From positions 1 to 64,000 of the forward strand of contig JAIESQ010000067.1 in NCBI GenBank assembly GCA_019745975.1: a stretch of 64,000 nt of DNA. The letters run 5' to 3'. Made by a program: the position numbers and the translations under genes. Shown piece by piece: positions 58,801 to 64,000 of this stretch (position 1 is the stretch's first letter; each line of letters begins with the position of its first letter). The stretch comes from Pirellulales bacterium (GTDB lineage: Bacteria; Planctomycetota; Planctomycetia; Pirellulales; JAEUIK01). Under the pieces are notes generated by a model. That model ran no database searches, had not been told where the DNA came from, and saw nothing but the letters and a program-made list of their open reading frames with translations.

Positions 58801-60022
58801 CTTGATAATTCTTGTGCTCGGGCTCTCCCTGCTTGTTGAGCGCCAGCAGGAAGTTGCCGCTGGCCATCTGCCCGCTGAGCGACAGTGAAACGTCGCGGCC
58901 GCCGTCGGCATCGAAGTCGATATACGCGTTCTTGATTGGCACGTTGGCCCGGGCCGTGATCGTGACCGTCGTGCCATCGATCCCCTGCAGATCCCCCTGG
59001 CGCTCGACGACCCGGTTGGGCACGTCGGCATAGGCCGGATAGGCGTATTCGACCCGTTCGACCAGGATGGCCGGCGCGGTCACCACTTCGAGCTGAAACC
59101 GCGGTGACTCGGCGTCTCCCGCGCGCAAGCGGTATTCGGTGTTCTGTTGCAGCGTGCCGCTGCCGCCAGGCAGTTCAGCCTCGAAGTACGACGCGTAGCC
59201 TTCGGTCGAAGGCTGCATGGCGATCGGCTGATCGACGTTCTGGCCGTCGGCCGTGCTCCACAAGAGCGTGATCTCTTCCCCCTTGCGCACGCCGCGCACG
59301 CGCGCCGAAACGCGCACGCGATCCCCCTGAAAGACGCGCGTGCTCCCCGGCTCAATGGCGTCGATCGACACGCGCGTCGCCGGCGCGAGATCGGCCCACG
59401 GCGCGGCCACGCGGCGGAACGTCCGCCAGGGGTCTTTCGGCGACAGCAGCCAGTACGCGCACACCAGCGTCACCAGAGCGACCAGCACGTAGCCCAGGCG
59501 GATCAGCCCCGAGCGGTCGACCGCCCCCTCGACCGGCACGCGCTGCAAATCGCTGGCCGCGCGCTGTTCGATGGCGACGAAGATCGGCTCCGCCACCCGT
59601 TCGCGCTCGCGGCGCAACAGCAGAAAATTGATCACGCTGTTCTTGAGCGTCGGCTGCGTCTTCTCGATCGAGTACGCCGCATAGACCGGATTCACGCGCT
59701 TGCCCAACAGCGGCACCACGCGCGCCGCCAGGTACCAGCCGGCCCCGGCCAGCAACCCGACCAGGGCCAAGAGCCGCGTCCAGACGCCCAGGCCTCCCGG
59801 CAGCACCCAATGATCGACGACGACCAACAGTAGAAAGTACGCGATCAAGCCAACGAGCAGCTTCAATAGGCTCGTGGCGATCTCCACTCCCTTGACCTGC
59901 CCGCGAGTGCTGCCCAATTGGGCTTCGATGAACCGCTCGCACTCGACGAGCTTGGCGTCGCGCGGGGGCTTGCCCCCTACCGCCTCGCGAACGATTGAGC
60001 TGGATTCGAGCGTGGATGACAT
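55877..60022 (-). CDS. giant membrane-anchored protein with about 700-residue Gln/Ser/Gly/Pro-rich disordered region
   Basis: 1381 aa from the ATG at 60022. Three TM helices: about 51-70 (SLLKLLVGLIAYFLLLVVVD), 83-106 (RLLALVGLLAGAGWYLAARV) and 174-194 (RLGYVLVALVTLVCAYWLLS). Then comes a periplasmic Ig-like part (about 200-540; for example SGTLQQNTEYRLRAGDAESP and YAYPAYADVPNRVVERQGDL). From about 555 to 1250 the chain is almost wholly E/Q/S/G/P/D/K/N (such as GEQSGDQSGEQSGGSKQEGA). A conserved C-terminal segment closes it (LADDQLDPELLKKLGWTRDD ... SKPPAEYADQFRAY). It is a DUF4175-like family in planctomycete MoxR/VWA clusters by memory; no such neighbour is present. A very long antisense ORF is a by-product of the biased composition. 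Confidence 0.85.
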   Translation of the reverse strand: MSSTLESSSIVREAVGGKPPRDAKLVECERFIEAQLGSTRGQVKGVEIATSLLKLLVGLIAYFLLLVVVDHWVLPGGLGVWTRLLALVGLLAGAGWYLAARVVPLLGKRVNPVYAAYSIEKTQPTLKNSVINFLLLRRERERVAEPIFVAIEQRAASDLQRVPVEGAVDRSGLIRLGYVLVALVTLVCAYWLLSPKDPWRTFRRVAAPWADLAPATRVSIDAIEPGSTRVFQGDRVRVSARVRGVRKGEEITLLWSTADGQNVDQPIAMQPSTEGYASYFEAELPGGSGTLQQNTEYRLRAGDAESPRFQLEVVTAPAILVERVEYAYPAYADVPNRVVERQGDLQGIDGTTVTITARANVPIKNAYIDFDADGGRDVSLSLSGQMASGNFLLALNKQGEPEHKNYQVRFLDQAGHENPHPVRHTIEVLADQPPEIQFTEPGRDEVQLALNGALPLALRAADRDFKLRRVTVFFEKKGGAKLRTEVLLDEPRGGRFDGSLVFDASTLERGAVAAGDTIEYWAEARDNRQPVANEAHTVKHRIRITSAVDEAERQRQLAEAEKKAEEAVRDTDETVAAESTTAGDDESQQGSESEVASNNAAEGAEPSASPTDRKDPERDAAEAMEDIIAYRDEQDGQSPREDKPREQQSEENSSTESDRQQQPDEQQQSEEQNGDKPRDAQSGDEGGESSESGGQSQEPSGEQSGDQSGEQSGGSKQEGASGQGQGESKPEGGSESSSSEPASGGQGGKPRPGRKPGGSGDANAEPDGSTPESSAPDQTQGGKKPGARKPGGKQPKPQSTESGESGEQDGATSDAGQPDRAGQPGAKPKPRPGNKPNKPESAGQPESGEGSPEEGGSADKPGQDGASDASQDGSSRPGGQPGDKSERESGANPNEGGSTEPNSKPSAGRKPKPPQKASPQEGGASPSEQAADTAGANKPDKPKPDEGDGQSTAASEPQKQDDPGEQGSGSGAGDRTAPPAKPQRDKPQSEEERHDEEATGGDPNNSTGESGAGQQPENHKPSGRIDQQQGTKDKNQEGSSETDPSNDDVGDNASSPKPHESDSQGAESGDRQGGGQQGGGQKANKPGTGSAGENTAADQGSGQAPGAGDGDASDQAGNKTPGKQPRQGSGQKTDGAGSSGQSSQPQGESGSPSSSGQPGEGGSGRKPPQSTDKPRQPNSADGQPPSQQDDASSTPEGADQPADQQPGESDAPVGGNSGGTGQPNGPGINTGAGRPQGPGQTGAPPQEALGGEEANAEFARQQTDLVIESLKDQLADDQLDPELLKKLGWTRDDIEKFVRRWEALRKAAGQEGPEGEKAREQYERVINDLNLKRRGVSIRQSAKPDQVNRLRESRGSKPPAEYADQFRAYTEGATKAATPKK

Positions 60023-60296
60023 GCAGGTGCCGCTCTCGGTTCGCAATCCCGTAGCAAAGCTCGATCGACGGGGTCGTTCTCTCGCCTGACCTATTATAGA
60101 CGCCGCGTAACGGGGGCAGCACGCGATTTGCCCGCCGGCGAAACCGCCATTACGTTGGATGCTGTCGCGCTGGTCGACGCTCTGGCCGTCTGAAGGGATC
60201 GTAACCTTCGGTGGCGTCCAAAGTTTGCTTCGCCCCCGCGCGTTTCTGGTCAACCTCCCGCCAAACCAACATTTCGGAAAGTTCGAGCCGGCGCCC

Positions 60297-61892
60297 ATGT
60301 CCACCACCGCCCCCGTCGACGCTCTGCACCTTCACCCCTCGGACAATATCGCCGTGGCGGCCCGCTCGTTGCCTGCTGGCACCCGGCTCACGCTAGGCGG
60401 CCGCACCGTCGAACTCACCGAACCAGTCGCCATCGGCCACAAAGCCGCGCTGGTGCCAATCCCCAATGGCGAGCGCGTGCTCAAGTACGGCCAGACGATC
60501 GGTTTCGCCACGCAAGCGATTCCAGCAGGAGCCTGGGTCCATAGCCACAATCTGGCGGCTGGTGAGTTTGCCCGCGATTACATGTATGCGGCGGAAACAC
60601 CCGCGGCGCCGGCTCCGATCACCGATCGCACGTTCCAGGGCTATCGACGCCCCGATGGCCGCGTCGGCACCCGCAACTACCTGGCAGTCATCTCCAACGT
60701 GAACTGTTCGGCGACCGTGGCGCGCATCGTCGCCCAGAAGTTCGACGCCGGCCTGCTCCAGAAGTTCCCCAATGTCGACGGCATTCTGCCGATCACGCAC
60801 AAGACCGGCTGCGGCCTGCAATACAAAGGGGAGGACCACGCACAACTCAACCGTGTGCTGTCGGGCTTCGCCAGGCACCCTAACATCGGCGGCTATCTGC
60901 TCGTGGGGCTCGGCTGCGAAACCGCCACGCTCGGCAGCCTCGTCGAAGCCGGGCATCTCGTGCAGATCAGCGGGCCGGACGGCCGCGTCCTACCCGAACA
61001 CGCGACGGGCCCCAGCGGAAACGGCACGCACGTCGCCCGGCCGATCACGCTAAGCATGCAAGACCTCGGCGGCACGACGCGCACCGTCGAGGCGGCGCTT
61101 GAGCATCTGGCCGCAATGTTGCCGCACGCCAACGACGTGCGCCGCGCGAGCGTGCCCGCCAGCGAGCTGGTGCTGGGCACCAACTGCGGCGGGTCCGATG
61201 GCAACTCGGGCGTCACGGCCAACCCCGCGCTCGGCGTGGCCAGCGACATGGTCGTGGCGGCCGGCGGCACGACGATCCTCGCCGAGACTCCAGAGATCTA
61301 CGGCGCCGAGCACCTGCTCACGCGCCGTGCGGTTAGCCGTCAAGTCGGCGAGCGGCTGGTTGAGCTCATTCGCTGGTGGGAAGAGTACACCGGCAAGTTC
61401 GGCGTCGAGATCGACAACAATCCCTCGCCAGGCAATAAGGAGGGCGGGCTGACAACCATCTACGAAAAATCGCTCGGCGCGGTGGCCAAAGCCGGTTCGA
61501 CTGCCATGACCGGCGTCTACCGCTACGCCGAACAGGTCACCGCCCGCGGCTTCGTGGTCATGGACACGCCGGGCTTCGACCCCCCGAGCGTGACCGGCAT
61601 CGTGGCGGGCGGGGCGAACGTCGTTTGCTTCACGACCGGTCGCGGCAGTTGCTTCGGCTGCAAGCCGACGCCCTCTATCAAAGTGGCCACCAACACGCCC
61701 ATGTACGAGCGGATGATCGACGACATGGACGTCAACGCAGGCGTGATCCTCGCAGGCACTCCGGTGGCCGAAGTGGGGCGGCAGATCTTCGACCTGATGC
61801 TCGAAGTGGCCAGCGGCCGCAAAACCAAGAGCGAGCTCTTGGGCTACGGCGAAGAGGAGTTCGTCCCCTGGAGCATCGGGCCGACGCTGTAG
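60297..61892 (+). CDS. altronate/galactarate dehydratase family protein (UxaA/GarD)
   Basis: 531 aa from the ATG at 60297. The N-terminal SAF-like domain reads LPAGTRLTLGGRTVELTEPV and the linker GYRRPDGRVGTRNYLAVISN. The UxaA catalytic part has NVNCSATVARIVAQKFDAGL, ITHKTGCGLQYKGEDHAQLN, LVLGTNCGGSDGNSGVTANP, and conserved Cys residues that bind iron in this family. The end CFTTGRGSCFGCKPTPSIKV is also typical. It dehydrates altronate or a related sugar acid to the 2-keto-3-deoxy acid. Length is normal for a fused UxaA. The giant-protein gene is divergent, with 274 bp between the starts. Confidence 0.9.
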   Translation: MSTTAPVDALHLHPSDNIAVAARSLPAGTRLTLGGRTVELTEPVAIGHKAALVPIPNGERVLKYGQTIGFATQAIPAGAWVHSHNLAAGEFARDYMYAAETPAAPAPITDRTFQGYRRPDGRVGTRNYLAVISNVNCSATVARIVAQKFDAGLLQKFPNVDGILPITHKTGCGLQYKGEDHAQLNRVLSGFARHPNIGGYLLVGLGCETATLGSLVEAGHLVQISGPDGRVLPEHATGPSGNGTHVARPITLSMQDLGGTTRTVEAALEHLAAMLPHANDVRRASVPASELVLGTNCGGSDGNSGVTANPALGVASDMVVAAGGTTILAETPEIYGAEHLLTRRAVSRQVGERLVELIRWWEEYTGKFGVEIDNNPSPGNKEGGLTTIYEKSLGAVAKAGSTAMTGVYRYAEQVTARGFVVMDTPGFDPPSVTGIVAGGANVVCFTTGRGSCFGCKPTPSIKVATNTPMYERMIDDMDVNAGVILAGTPVAEVGRQIFDLMLEVASGRKTKSELLGYGEEEFVPWSIGPTL

Positions 61893-61962
61893 AGTTCGGC
61901 GAAGTAGAATCTGGGTGGCGTGCTTTCGTAGAAGTATCCGACGCACCGCTGAGAACCGGAAC

Positions 61963-62211
61963 ATGAAGGACTCAATGACTGGCATCGTTCACGGCAAGAT
62001 CATCGAACTCGATGAAGAGCCTGGCTTGCCCGACGGCCAAATGGTACTGGTGACCTTGAGTCGCGCGTCCGCCGTCCCATCGGACGACGAAGGTCGCGAG
62101 ATTCTGCGTCGCGCAGCGGGATCGTGGACCGACGACATCGAAGGTCTCGACCAGTATCTCGAATGGAACCTCCAGCAACGACGACCCAACCTGCAAGCCC
62201 TCGCTGACTGA
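61963..62211 (+). CDS. small antitoxin-like protein (orphan)
   Basis: 82 aa from the ATG at 61963 (ATG 61975 is possible). The N-terminus MTGIVHGKIIELDEEPGLPD with GQMVLVTLS resembles AF2212-like/VapB-type antitoxins (xxxAxxxGxIxLxEEPxLPEGxxVxVTL). The tail REILRRAAGSWTDDIEGLDQ and YLEWNLQQRR matches the C-terminus of planctomycete antitoxins that pair with PIN-domain toxins. No PIN toxin follows: a 415-bp gap leads to an ABC ATPase. Either the toxin was lost or the protein has another role. Confidence 0.6.
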   Translation: MKDSMTGIVHGKIIELDEEPGLPDGQMVLVTLSRASAVPSDDEGREILRRAAGSWTDDIEGLDQYLEWNLQQRRPNLQALAD

Positions 62212-62626
62212 ACAATTTGCCCGAAGCCCAGCCCTGGTAAGACGCTCAGCCCCCCCAAAAACCGCCCTAAACGCCGCTGCCGCTTCGCTCTAGACATCCG
62301 CGCCCCAGACACTATCTTCTTTAGGGGGGTCGCCGAGGGATTGGGCTGTCCCGACGCCGGTCTCTGAGGCCTGAAAAACCGGTCTCCCCCGGCCGTGGCC
62401 GCAGACCGAACCCGCTGGCTAGCGTCGGACGATCGGGTTACGTTTGTACCGATTGGCGCGCTCTCCTTCCCCGCCGGACGCGCGCCCGACGCCGCGCCGC
62501 CCCCGCCTGTGGCGTTTTGTCCTCGACCAGCGACCCACCAGCGACGTAATAGAAAAATCGCCGCGGTCCCGCCCCGGGGCTCGCCGCCAGCTTCTTCACG
62601 AATCGACCGCTCGGAGTTTTCCAGGC
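62212..62626. other. 415-bp gap without a gene
   Basis: It follows the antitoxin-like gene. Open frames translate to Arg/Pro-rich sequence. No PIN-domain toxin, terminator or RNA motif was seen. The region is expected to hold the promoter for the ABC ATPase; no clear -35/-10 pair was found. Confidence 0.45.
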
Positions 62627-63361
62627 ATGATCGACCAGGCCAAGACCCCGATGATCGAAGCCCTCGGGCTGAGCAAGTACTACGGCGACTTCGCCGCCAT
62701 CGAGAACGTCTCGTTCAAGGTTCACCAGGGGGAGATTGCCGCCTTCTTAGGCCCCAACGGCGCCGGTAAAAGCACGACGATGAAGCTCTTGACCGGATAC
62801 CTCTCGCCGTCGGCGGGCGCGGCCAAGATCGCCGGCCACGACATGAATACCGATCGCCTGGCCGGCGCCGTGCGCCTCGGCTACCTGCCCGAGAACGGTC
62901 CGCTCTACCCCGACATGACGCCGCGCGATTTGTTGAACTTTTTCGCCGACGCCCGCGGGCTCGAGGGGAAGCACAAGCGCGAGCGGATCGAGGAAGTCGT
63001 CCACTTGTGCGATCTGAGTCACGTCATCGGCAAGGCCATCGGCAAGCTGTCGCGCGGCTACCGGCAGCGCGTCGGCATGGCGCAGGTGCTGCTGCACGAG
63101 CCCGACGTGCTGATCATGGACGAGCCGACGGCCGGGCTCGACCCCAACCAGATTCGCGAGGTCCGCAACACGATCCGCAAGCTGGGCGAAAACAAAACCA
63201 TCCTGCTCTCGACCCACATCCTGCAGGAAGTGCAGGCGATGGCCAGCCGCGTGCTGTTCATCGACGAGGGGCGGCTCGTCTACGACGGGCCAACGAGCGA
63301 GTTCGGCCGCCACGGCGCCTCGCTCGACGAGCGCTTCTACGAGCTCACCGGACACAAGTAA
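62627..63361 (+). CDS. ABC transporter ATPase (GldA/NatA-like)
   Basis: 244 aa from the ATG at 62627. Walker A GPNGAGKST, signature LSRGYRQRVGMAQ, Walker B VLIMDEPTAGLDP and the switch His in LLSTHILQEV. MIEALGLSKYYGDFAAIENV opens the domain. It pairs with the permease that starts 24 bp downstream. This arrangement (ATPase then ABC-2 permease, with MNFKVISAIFRRNF as permease opening) is typical of gliding-motility-like GldA-GldF exporters and their planctomycete relatives. The substrate is unknown. The open frame extends upstream to 62444, but family homology begins at this ATG. Confidence 0.95.
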   Translation: MIDQAKTPMIEALGLSKYYGDFAAIENVSFKVHQGEIAAFLGPNGAGKSTTMKLLTGYLSPSAGAAKIAGHDMNTDRLAGAVRLGYLPENGPLYPDMTPRDLLNFFADARGLEGKHKRERIEEVVHLCDLSHVIGKAIGKLSRGYRQRVGMAQVLLHEPDVLIMDEPTAGLDPNQIREVRNTIRKLGENKTILLSTHILQEVQAMASRVLFIDEGRLVYDGPTSEFGRHGASLDERFYELTGHK

Positions 63362-63385
63362 CCGTCAACTTCGGGTGATCGCGAC

Positions 63386-64000
63386 ATGAACTTCAAGGTC
63401 ATCAGCGCCATCTTCCGGCGCAACTTCATCAGCTACTTTTCCAACCCGACCGGATACGTGTTCATTTGCGTATTCGTGTTGTTGAGCGGGTTCGCCACCT
63501 TCTGGCCGAACGAGTTCTTCAACGCCAACCTGGCGAACCTCGACCAGTTGAACCGCTACTTGCCGCTCATTCTGCTGGTCTTCATTCCGGCCATCACGAT
63601 GAGCATCTGGGCCGACGAAAAGCGGCAAGGGACCGACGAGCTACTGCTTACCCTGCCGGCCGCCGACTTGGACATCGTGCTCGGCAAGTTTCTGGCGGCG
63701 GTCGCCATTTACAGCGTGGCCCTGTTGTTTTCGCTCACCAATGTCGTGGTGCTCTCGTTGCTGGGCGTGCCCGATTTCGGCTTGATCGTCGGCTCCTACA
63801 TCGGCTACTGGCTGGTGGGCGTGGCCATGCTGTCGATCGGCATGGCAGCCTCTTTCCTGACCGGCAACCTCACGATCGGTTTCATCCTGGGGGCCGTGTT
63901 CAACGCTCCGCTGGTGTTTATCAACTCGGCCGACGTGCTGTTCGGCGCCAAGTACTCGCCCTACGTCAAGCAGTGGAGCCTGGCCGAGCAGTTCCGCGAC
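63386..64000 (+). CDS. ABC-2 permease, N-terminal part (GldF-like), runs off window
   Basis: 205 codons to the window edge with no stop. Six helices are visible so far: PTGYVFICVFVLLSGFATFW, LNRYLPLILLVFIPAITMSI, LGKFLAAVAIYSVALLFSLT, VGSYIGYWLVGVAMLSIGMA and LTIGFILGAVFNAPLVFINS. The loop WADEKRQGTDELLLTLPAAD is the hallmark of ABC-2 permeases such as GldF/NatB (EKRxGTxELLLTxP). It starts 24 bp after the ATPase. In this phylum the gene is often followed by a GldG-like auxiliary, but that part lies beyond the window. Confidence 0.92.
   Translation, partial: MNFKVISAIFRRNFISYFSNPTGYVFICVFVLLSGFATFWPNEFFNANLANLDQLNRYLPLILLVFIPAITMSIWADEKRQGTDELLLTLPAADLDIVLGKFLAAVAIYSVALLFSLTNVVVLSLLGVPDFGLIVGSYIGYWLVGVAMLSIGMAASFLTGNLTIGFILGAVFNAPLVFINSADVLFGAKYSPYVKQWSLAEQFRD

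Overview
This 64 kb window is GC-rich and densely coding. It looks like a chromosomal segment from a planctomycete, most likely of the order Pirellulales. Lineage hallmarks recur: two Tat-exported DUF1501 proteins, a DUF1080 (3-keto-disaccharide hydrolase-like) protein, two ThuA-like proteins, an Lpg1974-type outer-membrane protein, small membrane proteins with an N-terminal QFRLSTWFVLV-like segment, and a giant Gln/Ser/Gly/Pro-rich membrane protein. No rRNA, tRNA, CRISPR array, transposase or phage gene was recognised. The assignment rests on family knowledge and was not checked by any search.

Layout. 1-4.4 kb: a cut-off minus-strand ORF, the mcsA-mcsB arginine kinase pair, a membrane protein, an antitoxin-like gene and a cytochrome P450. 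4.7-11.8 kb: DUF1501, a secreted protein, an amidohydrolase, two ThuA-like proteins and a sugar isomerase-like TIM barrel. 12-18.8 kb: an orphan DNA methyltransferase, a membrane-anchored protein, hemW overlapping a Tat-exported amidohydrolase, two small genes and rtcB. 18.8-25.1 kb: an alpha/beta hydrolase, an SDR oxidoreductase, two tandem paralogous exported proteins, an iron alcohol dehydrogenase (HOT type) with a decayed second C-terminus 1 kb downstream, a polytopic protein and queA. 25.3-33.7 kb: an outer-membrane beta-barrel gene broken by an amber codon, a glycosyltransferase, rsmH, a LysM protein, a crotonase, a thioesterase and an MFS carrier. 33.8-38.3 kb: an internally duplicated TolC-like protein, a MazF-like toxin-antitoxin pair set between two paralogous small membrane genes, and a decayed gene. 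38.4-46.5 kb: DUF1501, DUF1080, and an adaptor plus heavy-metal RND pump. 47-55.8 kb: a histidine kinase/HD-GYP pair, a cysteine hydrolase, an HlyD-type adaptor, an acyl-CoA dehydrogenase and two DUF990 ABC permeases. 55.9-64 kb: the giant protein, an altronate dehydratase-like enzyme, an orphan antitoxin-like gene, and an ABC ATPase with the start of its permease.

The most unusual feature is a set of short palindromic repeats. Two copies of one element (10030-10161 and 50385-50516) are each exactly 132 bp (44 codons), lie in opposite orientations, have 15-nt terminal inverted repeats, and sit in frame at the same place in two unrelated genes, between the ribosome-binding start and the hydrophobic core of the signal peptide. 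A related palindrome lies upstream of rtcB, and three other palindromes lie between genes (11882-12010, 38398-38466, 46776-46921). This resembles the in-frame Rickettsia palindromic elements, but here the insertion appears to be aimed at signal-peptide coding DNA.

Functionally the window mixes protein quality control and RNA maintenance (McsAB, RtcB, QueA, RsmH), envelope and efflux genes, carbohydrate turnover typical of planctomycetes (DUF1080, ThuA, isomerase-like, altronate dehydratase-like), and signalling (kinase plus c-di-GMP phosphodiesterase). Most units are one to three genes long with frequent 4-bp stop/start overlaps.
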